64,000 nucleotides of DNA from Rhizobium sp. SG_E_25_P2 (GTDB lineage Bacteria > Pseudomonadota > Alphaproteobacteria > Rhizobiales > Rhizobiaceae): the NCBI RefSeq assembly GCF_029892285.1, contig NZ_JARXVM010000007.1, positions 1 to 64,000 on the forward strand, given 5' to 3'. Under the pieces are notes generated by a model. That model was not told the origin of the DNA, searched no databases, and saw nothing but the letters and a program-made list of their open reading frames with translations. The position numbers and the translations under genes are program-made. Shown here one piece after another: positions 27,207 through 36,462 of the stretch (position 1 is the stretch's first letter; each line of letters opens with the position of its first letter).

Positions 27207-27950
27207 ATGACCAACAAGATCTCCAAATATTTCACTTCCGCCACCGACGAACTGTTCGACAAGATCTCGACGGACGACGACGCAGCCCAAAGCTATACCG
27301 TGTCGGGACGCTTCGACTGGCGGCTGTCCGCCGCCGGCGGCAATGATGTCGTGACCGTGGCCATCGGCAAGGCCAATTCCGACAGCATCTTCGCGCTCGA
27401 TCTCGGTGCAGGAAACGACACGCTGTATGGCGGCCGCGAGCATGACTATGTTCTGGCCGGCAAGGGCGACGACACGTTACTTTCAGGCGGCGGCGGCGAC
27501 AAGCTCTATGGACAGGCGGGCGACGATCTGCTCGCTGGCGGCGAGGGCCGCAACCTGTTGAATGGGGGAAAGGGCGATGACGCCTATCTCGCCAGCGGCA
27601 ACGACACCATCGTCGACAATGGCGGCGACAATCTGATTACGGTCGCCGACAACTCCGACGTAACAATATCACTGACAAAAGGGGCGGAAGCGACGCTCCT
27701 CTTCAACAGCGATATTGATGACTTTATGTTCTTCAAATCAGACGGCAATCTGCTGATACGCTTGCACGAAGAAGTATATGATGAATCTACCGGGGAAACT
27801 CACAGAGAAAGCATTGTATCTGTCGAGGTGACCGACTTCTTCGACAAGGGTTCTCAGCCGATCACGGTCTTTTCCGACGGAAAACACACCTATACCGGCC
27901 CGCTCTCCTTGACCGAAGGACTTGGAGTTTCGGGCGCCGATCTCTGGTAA
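27207..27950 (+). CDS. RTX repeat protein ending ADLW (second of pair)
   Basis: A 247-residue acidic RTX protein. An N-terminal non-repeat part (1-45) is followed by repeats ALDLGAGNDTLYGGREHDYV, GKGDDTLLSGGGGDKLYG and AGDDLLAGGEGRN up to about residue 130. The rest is a non-repeat tail (ATLLFNSDIDDFMFFKSDG, then VEVTDFFDKGSQ) ending SGADLW. It shares the tail motif VxDFFD...ADLW with the preceding gene, so both may use the same type I exporter. No other function is visible. Confidence 0.8.
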   Translation: MTNKISKYFTSATDELFDKISTDDDAAQSYTVSGRFDWRLSAAGGNDVVTVAIGKANSDSIFALDLGAGNDTLYGGREHDYVLAGKGDDTLLSGGGGDKLYGQAGDDLLAGGEGRNLLNGGKGDDAYLASGNDTIVDNGGDNLITVADNSDVTISLTKGAEATLLFNSDIDDFMFFKSDGNLLIRLHEEVYDESTGETHRESIVSVEVTDFFDKGSQPITVFSDGKHTYTGPLSLTEGLGVSGADLW

Positions 27951-27961
27951 CCCATCTCACC

Positions 27962-27990
27962 GGCGCGGCCTCACCCGCCGCGCCGTCTTG
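27962..27990. terminator. Stem-loop after the RTX pair
   Basis: GGCGCGGC-ctcaccc-GCCGCGCC is a perfect 8-bp stem, 12 bp past the stop, followed by GTCTTG. It is a probable terminator between the convergent RTX and oxidoreductase genes, though T-poor. Confidence 0.5.
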
Positions 27991-28005
27991 AGCATCCCGT
28001 CAGGC

Positions 28006-29379
28006 TCACTGCACCCGCACGCCCTGCCGCGTCAGCTCCGCCTGCACCGCCGCGATCTCCACCGCATCGACATCCCGCCCGCTCTTGACCGCCAGCGCGG
28101 CCGCGACGCCCGCGCCCTGCCCTGCCACCGCGCAGCAGGCCATGTTGCGGGTGGCGGCATGAGCGATGCGATCCCCACCGATGGCGCGCCCGGCTATGAG
28201 CAGGTTCTTCACCCCCTTGGGCAGCATGGCGCGATAGGGGATATGCATGTAACGCCCGGTCGTGGGCAGGATCAGCACGCCATAGCCGTCGATGAATTCG
28301 GGATAAATGCCGATCGTGTCCTCGAAGCGCGCCTCGTGGCGCACGTCGCTTTCGGTCATGTTGTAGACCGCGTCGATCTTGCGCGTGTCGCGGATGCCGA
28401 TCGTCATGCCGAAATTCCTGAGCCGCGCGCCGGCGCAGCCCGGCGTGTAGCGCTTCAGCGCCTCGATCGCCAGCATCGCCTGCTTGCGGCCCTCGATCTC
28501 GAACCTCGTCATCGAATCCGGATCGGTGCCGTCGCAGCCGGCCAGATGGACGAGGTTCATGTAAGTGAGTTCGCCCGTGTCATGCGCCACGCCCCAGGTG
28601 CCGGCGATGGTGTTGAGATGGCGGGGAATGACGCCGTCCTTGATGGCCTGCGCAAACGGCTTGGCGAGAAAGGGCGAGAACATCTGGTCTTCCTTGCCCG
28701 AGGTCTCGATCTGCCATTCGCCGGTCGACCAGTCGCCATAGGTCTGCGGATCGGCCTTGACACCCGCCATGAAAGCGCGCTTGTCGACGCCGGCGAGATG
28801 AAACATCACCGAAGCCGCCTGCATCTCCTCGACCGGCGTCTTGCGGGTCACGGCCCCTGCCCGCTCAGCGATGTCGGCGTCGCCGGTGGCGTCGATCACC
28901 ACTTTACCGAGGATCGCCTCGCGACCCGCCTTGGATTCGGTGATCACGCCGATGATGCGGTCGCCATCCATGATCGGGGCGACGAATTGCCGGTGCAGCA
29001 TGCCGCGCACGCCGGCTTCTTCCACCAGGGCATCGGCCACCAGCTTGAAGCCTTCGGAATCCAGTTCATAAGACAGCGACTGGCTTTCCGGATAGGCCGC
29101 GCCCATGGCTTTCGCCCGCTCCTCGAATTCCCAACCGATGCCGCCGGCCTCCACCGTCTGCTCATGCCGATACCAGGCGAAGCCCTCGACGCCGACCGTG
29201 GTGATATTGCCGCCGAAACAGCCGAAGCGCTCGACCAGCGCCACATCCACCCCCGCCCGCGCCGCAGCCAGCGCTGCAGCCAGCCCGCCGGGGCCGGAGC
29301 CGATCACCAGCACATCGGTCTTGTGGATCACCTCGATCTGGCGAGGCGGCTCAGTGATATAGGCTGCGGTGGCGGTCAT
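28006..29379 (-). CDS. FAD-dependent oxidoreductase (FAD_oxidored type)
   Basis: A 457-residue flavoprotein. FAD motif TDVLVIGSGPGGLAAALAAARAG is followed by LVERFGCFGGNITTVG, the signature of the PF12831-type FAD oxidoreductases. Other matching parts are KVVIDATGDADIAERAGA and the C-terminal LLIAGRAIGGDRIAHAATRNM with a GxGAGVAAALA end. Members act on varied small molecules and the substrate cannot be deduced. Start has AGGAGA seven bases upstream. It faces the RTX pair and is divergent from the cold-shock gene. Confidence 0.85.
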   Translation of the reverse strand: MTATAAYITEPPRQIEVIHKTDVLVIGSGPGGLAAALAAARAGVDVALVERFGCFGGNITTVGVEGFAWYRHEQTVEAGGIGWEFEERAKAMGAAYPESQSLSYELDSEGFKLVADALVEEAGVRGMLHRQFVAPIMDGDRIIGVITESKAGREAILGKVVIDATGDADIAERAGAVTRKTPVEEMQAASVMFHLAGVDKRAFMAGVKADPQTYGDWSTGEWQIETSGKEDQMFSPFLAKPFAQAIKDGVIPRHLNTIAGTWGVAHDTGELTYMNLVHLAGCDGTDPDSMTRFEIEGRKQAMLAIEALKRYTPGCAGARLRNFGMTIGIRDTRKIDAVYNMTESDVRHEARFEDTIGIYPEFIDGYGVLILPTTGRYMHIPYRAMLPKGVKNLLIAGRAIGGDRIAHAATRNMACCAVAGQGAGVAAALAVKSGRDVDAVEIAAVQAELTRQGVRVQ

Positions 29380-29534
29380 GGCTGTCTCCTGGTCAGGCCT
29401 CGTCGGTTCAGGCTAGTGCGGCCGCGCGACATCCGATAGGCTGAAAACGGCGCCGGCGGCGCGACGCGCGGCGCCCCGCAACGGCGAAAAAGCCGGCCGC
29501 GGCTGCGAAAATTCCCGAAAGTGAAAACTAATGG

Positions 29535-29563
29535 TTGACGAATCCAGCCAAAACCTCTACTTA
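29535..29563 (+). promoter_or_regulatory. Promoter of the cold-shock gene
   Basis: TTGACG and TACTTA are separated by exactly 17 bp, a near-consensus sigma-70-type promoter. Transcription would start at about 29570. Confidence 0.75.
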
Positions 29564-29569
29564 AAGGCC

Positions 29570-29699
29570 ACGATATTTGCTGCTAGACTTTGTTTTCGCG
29601 CTTCGCGCTGTCGACGAACTCCCCTTCAAAAATCGATCACCAAGACCGTTGCGCGATTTCCGCGCCGCGGCGACGCAATTTGCTAAGAAAGGGTTCGTC
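29570..29699 (+). other. Long 5' leader of the cold-shock mRNA
   Basis: About 130 nt separate the predicted start of transcription from the ATG. Cold-shock genes of the cspA type often carry long leaders whose fold changes with temperature. I have not modelled the fold. Confidence 0.5.
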
Positions 29700-29909
29700 A
29701 TGACCACTGGCACAGTTAAATGGTTCAACGCCACCAAGGGCTTCGGCTTCATTCAGCCTGACGACGGCAGCCAGGACGTTTTCGTCCACATCTCCGCCGT
29801 CGAACGCGCCGGCATGCGCTCCATCGTCGAAGGCCAGAAGCTTTCGTTCGAACTGGAACGCGACCACAAGTCGGGCAAGATGTCCGCGGGCCAGCTTCGC
29901 GCTGCCTGA
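29700..29909 (+). CDS. cspA: Cold-shock protein
   Basis: A 69-residue single cold-shock domain. It shows the opening [16 protein letters not shown] (RNP1 KGFGFI) and VFVHIS (RNP2), followed by [11 protein letters not shown]. It binds single-stranded nucleic acid and acts as an RNA chaperone. The ATG at 29700 has AAAGGG seven bases upstream; the longer in-frame extension is the leader. An intrinsic terminator follows. The cspA symbol is generic for the family; paralogues are usual. Confidence 0.93.
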   Translation: MTTGTVKWFNATKGFGFIQPDDGSQDVFVHISAVERAGMRSIVEGQKLSFELERDHKSGKMSAGQLRAA

Positions 29910-29964
29910 TGAATTTTAGCGACGCGATGACCACGGATGTACTGGCATCGTTTAGCTGACCTCG

Positions 29965-29994
29965 AAAGCCAGGCCCCGCCTGGCTTTTTTGTTT
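29965..29994 (+). terminator. Intrinsic terminator of the cold-shock gene
   Basis: AAAGCCAGG-ccccg-CCTGGCTTT, a 9-bp stem followed by TTTGTTTT. Confidence 0.9.
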
Positions 29995-30064
29995 TCGGCG
30001 GCAAGCGCCGCGAACCACCGGCCCGGCCGGGCCCAACCGGGATGTTTCCCGCAAGGACATTCTC

Positions 30065-30271
30065 TTGAGCGATTTCAGCAAGTCACGCCAACGCGCCGAA
30101 CAGGCCTTCGTCAAGACGCAATCGCAATCGCTTGCGCGCAATCGCCTGATCACCGAAAACCAGGGGATCGAGGCGGCGCGCAATGAAAAGACCAACCGCC
30201 TGCGCGAATTGCGCAAGGCCAAGGAAGCCGCCGCACTCGCCGCCGTCGAGCAGCCAGACGGCGAAATCTGA
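30065..30271 (+). CDS. Small charged helical protein, unknown function
   Basis: A 68-residue hydrophilic product, SDFSKSRQRAEQAFVKTQSQ at the start and rich in Lys, Arg, Glu and Ala, predicted all helical. It starts at TTG with AAGGAC six bases upstream. Similar small proteins are common beside cold-shock genes in Rhizobiales, but I recognise no named family. It sits after the csp terminator and 56 bp before another charged protein of similar type. Confidence 0.65.
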   Translation: MSDFSKSRQRAEQAFVKTQSQSLARNRLITENQGIEAARNEKTNRLRELRKAKEAAALAAVEQPDGEI

Positions 30272-30327
30272 CACTCCGCCGCAGCCTAGACCGCGCGGCG
30301 CATCCATCCTACGAAACGGAACCGAGT

Positions 30328-30708
30328 TTGAGACACGACAAGAACCACGATCTGAACGACCGCCGCAACGGAGCCGCCGCCGCCCGCAAGGCGCTGCTGG
30401 ACAATTTCCGCGCCGCCCGCGAAACCGGGGGAGCGGTGCTGGCGGAAAAGCTGGCCGAACGCGAAGCCATCGCCGCCGCCCGCGATGAGCGCCGCGCCGA
30501 ACGCGAACGCGTCAAGGCTGAAGAGCGCGACCGCGAACGCCTCGCCGAAGAAGCCCGCCTCGCCGAAATCGCCGCCGCCGCCCGGCAGGAAACCGAAGCC
30601 CGCGAAGCCGCCGAAAAGGACCGCATCGCCCGCGTCGTCGGCGACGAAGCCGCCCGCAAGGCCGAGCGCGACCGCCGCTACGCAGCCCGCAAAGCCCGCC
30701 AGCGCTGA
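30328..30708 (+). CDS. DUF6481 family protein
   Basis: A 126-residue, extremely charged helical protein. The N-terminus DLNDRRNGAAAARKALLDNF fits the DUF6481 pattern (xAAxARKALLxxFR), and the rest is a long Glu/Arg/Ala coiled-coil-like helix with REAIAAARDERRAERERVK. Function is unknown. It starts at TTG. It may form an operon with the preceding small protein, ending at the terminator at 30736-30762. Confidence 0.75.
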   Translation: MRHDKNHDLNDRRNGAAAARKALLDNFRAARETGGAVLAEKLAEREAIAAARDERRAERERVKAEERDRERLAEEARLAEIAAAARQETEAREAAEKDRIARVVGDEAARKAERDRRYAARKARQR

Positions 30709-30735
30709 TCCCGCATCATTCGATTGCGATTGCCC

Positions 30736-30762
30736 AACGCCGCGATTTTCGCGGCGTTTTTG
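30736..30762 (+). terminator. Intrinsic terminator after the DUF6481 gene
   Basis: AACGCCGCG-atttt-CGCGGCGTT stem directly followed by TTTG, 28 bp past the stop. Confidence 0.85.
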
Positions 30763-31006
30763 CGTCTATGGGAAGGATGGCAGCCATTCGCCGCAGGCTT
30801 GCGCCAATATCCTTGGCAAGGCGGATTTTTTGGCCAGAGACGCCTTTATAAACACTCGGCTCAGGAAGCAAAAAACAATCGACCGCTTCCGTAGGGCACC
30901 GATATTCCGATAGTGTGTCATATCGTCGGTCAGGCCAAAAGATGATTTCGCTTTCGAGCGATATCAGCCGGGAGACCAGCGACGCTATGGTAATTTTGGT
31001 CCCTTG

Positions 31007-32095
31007 ATGCCTGCTATCCCCATACCCTTTGTCGTCGCCCTGTTGCTTTGCATCCTTTTCATTCGGATGGTCATGGACAATGGGAACCTCTTTCGACCGG
31101 CCCCTGTTTTCATCGGGGCCTGCATCCTTCTGTCTCTAACCGTCGGTTTGAGATGGTCTATCGATCCCCCATCGATACGCTTCATTCGACCGATTATCGC
31201 CGCACTGCTTCCACCCATTGCCTGGCTTTGCTTCACAAACTTACAGGGCTGGCCTTCGACCAGGGCCTGGCCGCATTTTCTTGCCCCGTTCGCCGTGGCA
31301 GTCATGTCCTACTTCTGGCAGATATGGCGACTGCCGATCGATCCCATTCTCGCGATGCTCTACTTTGCATATGGCGTGCAGCTGCTTCGTAGCGCGAATT
31401 CCGGTCCAGACGACCTGGAGAACATGCGCCTGACCGATGCGGATGGCGTGCGCCGGTCAATGTTCACCGTGGCTGGGCTGATGATCTTCTCCGGCGTCAT
31501 TGATCTGATGATATTCGCAGATTTCAGCTTCAATCGGGGGACCCATGTGACCTCCATAGTCGCGACCGCCAACCTCGCAGCGCTTCCGATAATCTGCTAT
31601 GCGATTGCGATCATTGGCCGAAGCGTACCGGAAAGCGAGAGCGAAGCAGACGTTTTGCCTGCCTTCGTCCGCAGCCATGACCCGGAGACGACCACGAACG
31701 CCAATCCAGCCGATAGCAATGCGACGGCGGAAGATTTTGTCGTCATGGACACCCTCGACGCGGCCATGAAGCTCAAGAAGCTCTATCGGGATCCAGACCT
31801 TACTTTAGACCGGCTGTCGCGACGTCTGGCTATTCCTTCCCGCAAAATCTCGTCCGCGATCAACCGGATCAACGGTCACAACGTGTCGCAAGTCGTCAAC
31901 GGATACCGGATCCGGGAATGCATGCGCTTGCTAACAGACACCGATTTGCCCATCACGGACGTGATGTTCGAATGCGGCTTCCGCACGAAGTCAAACTTCA
32001 ACAAGGAGTTTGCAAGAGTATCCGGCACAACGCCGAGCGACTATCGCCGCTCGGCCAGACGGCAGGCGGACGATAGCCGAGACCCTATGGCTTAA
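31007..32095 (+). CDS. AraC-family regulator with N-terminal membrane domain
   Basis: A 362-residue protein with two parts. Residues 1 to about 205 hold about six or seven hydrophobic segments (for example PFVVALLLCILFIRMV and FTVAGLMIFSGVIDLMI). Residues about 255-350 are an AraC-type double helix-turn-helix: DPDLTLDRLSRRLAIPSRKISSAI, then the conserved VNGYRIRECMRLLTDTDLPI and GFRTKSNFNKEFARVSGTTPSDYR. It probably senses a signal in or across the membrane and acts directly on DNA. The ATG at 31007 immediately follows an alternative TTG. It overlaps the convergent hydrolase gene by 11 bp, and that gene is a candidate target. Confidence 0.87.
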   Translation: MPAIPIPFVVALLLCILFIRMVMDNGNLFRPAPVFIGACILLSLTVGLRWSIDPPSIRFIRPIIAALLPPIAWLCFTNLQGWPSTRAWPHFLAPFAVAVMSYFWQIWRLPIDPILAMLYFAYGVQLLRSANSGPDDLENMRLTDADGVRRSMFTVAGLMIFSGVIDLMIFADFSFNRGTHVTSIVATANLAALPIICYAIAIIGRSVPESESEADVLPAFVRSHDPETTTNANPADSNATAEDFVVMDTLDAAMKLKKLYRDPDLTLDRLSRRLAIPSRKISSAINRINGHNVSQVVNGYRIRECMRLLTDTDLPITDVMFECGFRTKSNFNKEFARVSGTTPSDYRRSARRQADDSRDPMA

Positions 32096-33116
32096 CCTGC
32101 AATGCTTGGGTCAAAAACCGGGTCACGCGATCTGAGATTTCCCGATGGATCGCGGCGCGACCGCGCGTACCACCATCCTTGCAGACGATGCCGTCGCCCG
32201 GCGTTTCCGCTTCGATCAGTTCCGCCGCGCCCGGCTTGCAGAGCTGCATGAAGGTGAAATGCATGGCGTCCGGAATTTCGACATAGGTCGCAATCGATTT
32301 CGGCAGGTTCTCCGCCAGATATCCGCTTTCGAGCCTTGCCGGCATGTCGCCGATATCCACGCCTGCCGAGAGAACAAGAAACGGTTTTTGGACGCCTGCC
32401 AGGCTCTCCGGCGAGAATCCGCGCGCCGCCCCGAGATCGAGAGACACGAAAGCATCGACGCGTGGATCCGCCATCGTCTTCTCGATCTGCTTGTTTCCGA
32501 GCCCGAGTTCCGCCGACAGAGCGCAGGCGCGTGGGCTGGAATTCAATTGGCAATCGCCTTGGAACCTTTGGGTGTCAAACCGCGCTCCGGCCAGAGCCGT
32601 CACGGTCCAGCCGCCCAACGAATGACCGATTGCCGCGATCTTGCCGGCATCCACCTCGCCGGCAAGGCCGCCATCGGCGATCAGCGCGTCTATCACACGG
32701 CTGAGATCATGCGGACGCTCCCAAAGCCTTGCGGCCTGGCGCGGGTCCTTGTTGAAGGTGGTCGTGCCCGGATGATCGGGCGCTGCGACGATGAAGCCCT
32801 GGGCCGCCAGATCGCTCGCCAGCCAACTCAGGTTTCGCCAACTGCCGCCATAGCCATGCGACAGGATCACCAGGCCATGCGCGCCCTTGGCCGGCGCGGC
32901 GTCCCGGATGGCTTCAAGGCCGTGGAAAACCGGATTTTCCGCCACGACTTCCGCTGCTTTGGACTGATCCTCGGTGGGATACCAGAGAGCGACATGCAGC
33001 GGCCTTTCGCCGCCGTCTCCAAAGGCGGCGTCGCGAAATCCGATGGATTCGGCGCCATGAGCGATTGATGAGAAAGACAGGCAGAGAACGCCGATCAAGG
33101 ATGAAATTTTAGACAT
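32085..33116 (-). CDS. Exported alpha/beta hydrolase, dienelactone hydrolase-like
   Basis: A 343-residue protein with a Sec signal (SSLIGVLCLSFSSIAHGAE). The alpha/beta hydrolase fold shows the oxyanion strand GLVILSHGYGGSWRNLSWLA, the nucleophile elbow IGHSLGGW (GxSxGG) and a C-terminal PDAMHFTF with the likely catalytic histidine. Several cysteines (QGDCQL, PRACAL, LCKPG, IVCKDG) may form disulfides in the periplasm. Resembles lipoprotein-signal-peptide-bearing dienelactone hydrolases; substrate unknown. The ATG at 33116 has GAGGG just upstream; the frame is open to 33185 without a better site. Confidence 0.82.
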   Translation of the reverse strand: MSKISSLIGVLCLSFSSIAHGAESIGFRDAAFGDGGERPLHVALWYPTEDQSKAAEVVAENPVFHGLEAIRDAAPAKGAHGLVILSHGYGGSWRNLSWLASDLAAQGFIVAAPDHPGTTTFNKDPRQAARLWERPHDLSRVIDALIADGGLAGEVDAGKIAAIGHSLGGWTVTALAGARFDTQRFQGDCQLNSSPRACALSAELGLGNKQIEKTMADPRVDAFVSLDLGAARGFSPESLAGVQKPFLVLSAGVDIGDMPARLESGYLAENLPKSIATYVEIPDAMHFTFMQLCKPGAAELIEAETPGDGIVCKDGGTRGRAAIHREISDRVTRFLTQALQVKP

Positions 33117-33248
33117 GAAAACCCTCGCGTTTAAAGGTGCGGGAGCGTCATGTGGCGATTTGCGGATCCTGGCGACCTCTATCACGATTTAGGTCGCGCC
33201 GGGCCTGGGTCTACGGCGCGTTCATCTCGATCAAGCGGGTCTCGCAAA

Positions 33249-33277
33249 CAAAAAGCGCGGGGCCTGAACCCCGCGCT
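33249..33277 (-). terminator. Terminator of the RND efflux operon
   Basis: Read on the minus strand, AGCGCGGGG-ttcagg-CCCCGCGCT is a 9-bp stem followed by TTTTTGTTT, about 30 bp past the RND stop. Confidence 0.88.
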
Positions 33278-33308
33278 CGTCTTTACGTTCTCCTGCGTGA
33301 GAGGACTG

Positions 33309-36300
33309 TCAGGATGCCGCTTCCGCCGGCGCGTCCGTCGCATCGTCCGCGCCGTCTGCCGGCTTCTTCCTGAACAGCGCCCGAACGCTGATGAACAGCA
33401 GCGGCACGAAGAACACGCCGAGCAACGTCGCGGCGATCATGCCGCCCATCACGCCGGTGCCGATGGCGTTCTGCGCGCCAGATCCTGCGCCGCTGGCGAT
33501 GGCGAGCGGCGTCACGCCAAGGATGAATGCGAAAGACGTCATCAAGATCGGTCGAAGCCGTTGGCGCGCGGCCTCCAGCGTCGCCTCCACCAGCCCCATT
33601 CCAGCTGCCTGCCTCTCGAGCGCGAACTCGACGATGAGAATGGCGTTCTTGGCCGACAGTCCGATGGTGGTCAAAAGCCCGACCTTGAAATAGACGTCAT
33701 TGCTCTGGTCGAACAACATGGCGGCCGCAAGCGCGCCGAACACGCCGATCGGCACCGACAACAACACCGCCAGCGGCACCGACCAGCTTTCATAAAGGGC
33801 GACAAGGCAAAGAAACACGACAAGCACGGAAATCGCGTAGAGCGCCGACGCCTGGTTACCTGAAAGCTGCTCCTGATAGGACAGACCCGTCCATTCATGC
33901 GAGAAGCCGGGCGGCAATTTCGCCACCAGCTGGTTGATTTCCTCCATCGCCGAACCGGAGCTGACGCCGGCCGCCGCCTCGCCCTGGATTTCCACGGCGG
34001 ACGATCCGTTGTAGCGCTCTAGCCGCGGCGAACCGAACGTCCAGTGGCTGGACGAGAAGCTCGAGAACGGCACCATTGTGCTTTCCGAATTGCGCACCCG
34101 CCACTTGTTGAGATCGAGGGGCTGCATGCGGAAATCAGCATCGGACTGCATGTAGACCGACTTGATGCGGCCGCGATCGATGAAGTCGTTGATATAGGCG
34201 CTACCCCAGGCATAGGACAGTGTAGAATTGATGTCGGAGAGCCCGACGCCCAGAGCGCTGGCCTTTTCCTGATCAATGTCGATATTCAATTGCGGCGTGT
34301 CTTCCTGGCCATTCGGCCTCGTGTTGGCCAGAAGCTTGCTCTGCGCCGCCATGCCGAGCAACTGATTGCGCGCTTCGATCAGCTTTTCATGGCCTGCGCC
34401 ATTGGAGTCCTTGAGATAGAAGTCAAAGCCGTTGGAATTGCCCATCCCCTGGATCGCCGGCGGAGCGAGCGCGAAGACACGGGCGTCGCGGATCTTGAAG
34501 AAAGCGCCCATCGCGCGTCCGGCGACCGCACTTGCCGAGAGATTGGGGCTTTTGCGTTCGTCAAAGCTCTTCAGGCGCACGAAGGCTATGCCGACATTCT
34601 GGCCCTGGCCGCCGAAGCCGAAGCCGACCACGCCCATGACGCCTTCGACAGCGTCTTTCTCATTGGTGAGATAATGGTCGACCACCTGCTTCATCACCCG
34701 CTGGGTGCGGTCCCGCGTGGCGCCGACCGGAAGCTGGACGCTGGTGATCAGGATGCCCTGGTCTTCCTGTGGCAGGAAGGACGACGGCAGTTTCACGAAC
34801 ATGTAGCACATCGCCGCAACGATGATCGCAAACGCCGCTAGAAAACGCTTTCTCCGCGTCAGGACGCCGCCGGCGCCTTTGTGATAGGCGTCGTTGGTCT
34901 TGTCGAAAGCCCGGTTGAACAGGCCGAAAAGGCCGCGCTTGTCGGCATGCGCGGTCGGCCGCTGCAGCAGCGTGGCGCACAGCGCGGGCGTGAAGATCAA
35001 CGCCACCAGCACGGACAAAAGCATGGCTGAAACGATGGTGACCGAAAACTGGCGATAGATCACCCCGGTCGAGCCGCCGAAAAACGCCATCGGCACGAAC
35101 ACCGCCGACAGAACGATCGCAATCCCGATCAGGGCGCCGGTGATCTCCTTCATGGATTTGCGTGTGGCCTCGCGCGGAGACAAGCCCTCCTCCTGCATCA
35201 CCCGCTCGACATTTTCCACCACGACGATGGCGTCGTCGACCAAGAGGCCGATGGCGAGCACCATGGCGAACATGGTCAGCATGTTGATGGAGTAGCCGAA
35301 CAGGGCCAAGACGCCAAACGTGCCGAGCAACACAACAGGCACGGCAAGCGTCGGAATGATCGTCGCGCGGATATTCTGCAGGAAGATCAGCATCACGAAG
35401 AACACCAGCACGATGGCTTCGATCAGCGTCTTGACGACTTCTTCGATGGAGAGCTGCACGAACGGCGTCGTATCATATGGATAGACGACTTCTACGCCCT
35501 CTGGGAATGTAGCAGACAGCGCCTTGATCGCGCTCTGGACGGCTTCCGCGGTCGAGATGGCGTTTGCCCCGGTCGCGAGCTTGATCGCCAGACCCGCCGC
35601 CGGCATATTGTTGTAGGTCGATACAGACGTATAGCTCTCTGCGCCAAGCTCCACGCGCGCCACATCGTTGAGCCGCACCAGAGACCCGTCCGATGTGCTT
35701 TTCAGGATGATGTTGCGGAATTGCTCGGGTGTCTGGAGGCGGCTGGCGGCGGTGACGGTGGCGTTGAGTTGCTGCCCCTTGACCGCAGGAACGGCTCCCA
35801 CCTGCCCCGCCGACACCTGCGTGTTCTGGGCTTCGACGGAAGTCACGATATCACTCGGCATCAGCGAATATTTCGCCAGCTTGTCGGGATCCAGCCAGAT
35901 GCGCATCGCATAGCTGGAGCCGAACAGCTGCGTGTCGCCGACCCCTGGCAGACGCTTGAGCGTGTCGTTCAGCGAGCTTTCGACATAGTCCGCCAGATCC
36001 GTCGCCGATAATTTTCCGTCGGTGGAGACGAAAGCCGCCACCATCAAAAAGCTGTCGGACGACTTGGAGACGGTGATCCCGTAATTCTGGACCGCTGAGG
36101 GCAGGCTGGATTCGACCAATTGCAGCTTGTTCTGCACCTGCATCTGCGCAACATCCGGATCGGCGGCGCTGGTGAAGGTCAGCGTCAGCGACGCCTGCCC
36201 AGTCGATGTGGATGTCGCGGTCATGTAATCGAGATTGTCGATCCCGGTCATGCCCTGTTCGATGACCTTGGTGACCGAGTTCTCAACCGTCGCCGCATCG

Positions 36301-36455
36301 GCGCCGGTATAGGTGGTGGAAATACTGACCGTTGTGGGCGCGATCTGCGGATATTGCGAAATCGACAGGCTGTTGATGGCCAAAAGCCCACCCAGCATGA
36401 TGACGATCGCAATGACCCAGGCGAAGTTGGGCCGCTTGATGAAAAATTCCGACAT
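33309..36455 (-). CDS. RND multidrug efflux transporter, AcrB/MexB type
   Basis: A 1048-residue HAE1-family inner-membrane pump. It begins [20 protein letters not shown], has porter-domain motifs such as GIDNLDYM and [11 protein letters not shown], and proton-relay residues in [16 protein letters not shown] (TM4) and [18 protein letters not shown] (TM10). Length and the two-fold repeat are complete. It exports hydrophobic and amphiphilic compounds using proton flow, with the adaptor encoded 7 bp upstream. No outer-membrane TolC-type gene is in the window, so it must recruit one from elsewhere. Confidence 0.95.
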   Translation of the reverse strand: MSEFFIKRPNFAWVIAIVIMLGGLLAINSLSISQYPQIAPTTVSISTTYTGADAATVENSVTKVIEQGMTGIDNLDYMTATSTSTGQASLTLTFTSAADPDVAQMQVQNKLQLVESSLPSAVQNYGITVSKSSDSFLMVAAFVSTDGKLSATDLADYVESSLNDTLKRLPGVGDTQLFGSSYAMRIWLDPDKLAKYSLMPSDIVTSVEAQNTQVSAGQVGAVPAVKGQQLNATVTAASRLQTPEQFRNIILKSTSDGSLVRLNDVARVELGAESYTSVSTYNNMPAAGLAIKLATGANAISTAEAVQSAIKALSATFPEGVEVVYPYDTTPFVQLSIEEVVKTLIEAIVLVFFVMLIFLQNIRATIIPTLAVPVVLLGTFGVLALFGYSINMLTMFAMVLAIGLLVDDAIVVVENVERVMQEEGLSPREATRKSMKEITGALIGIAIVLSAVFVPMAFFGGSTGVIYRQFSVTIVSAMLLSVLVALIFTPALCATLLQRPTAHADKRGLFGLFNRAFDKTNDAYHKGAGGVLTRRKRFLAAFAIIVAAMCYMFVKLPSSFLPQEDQGILITSVQLPVGATRDRTQRVMKQVVDHYLTNEKDAVEGVMGVVGFGFGGQGQNVGIAFVRLKSFDERKSPNLSASAVAGRAMGAFFKIRDARVFALAPPAIQGMGNSNGFDFYLKDSNGAGHEKLIEARNQLLGMAAQSKLLANTRPNGQEDTPQLNIDIDQEKASALGVGLSDINSTLSYAWGSAYINDFIDRGRIKSVYMQSDADFRMQPLDLNKWRVRNSESTMVPFSSFSSSHWTFGSPRLERYNGSSAVEIQGEAAAGVSSGSAMEEINQLVAKLPPGFSHEWTGLSYQEQLSGNQASALYAISVLVVFLCLVALYESWSVPLAVLLSVPIGVFGALAAAMLFDQSNDVYFKVGLLTTIGLSAKNAILIVEFALERQAAGMGLVEATLEAARQRLRPILMTSFAFILGVTPLAIASGAGSGAQNAIGTGVMGGMIAATLLGVFFVPLLFISVRALFRKKPADGADDATDAPAEAAS

Positions 36456-36462
36456 GGCGACC

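Noticed and set aside
26148-27950. RTX repeat DNA read as a CRISPR-like array
   Set aside because: The regular spacing reflects nonapeptide coding repeats; units are not identical and have no spacers.
27922-29439. 505-codon plus-strand frame over the FAD oxidoreductase gene
   Set aside because: Antisense shadow; the minus-strand product has complete FAD motifs and an RBS.
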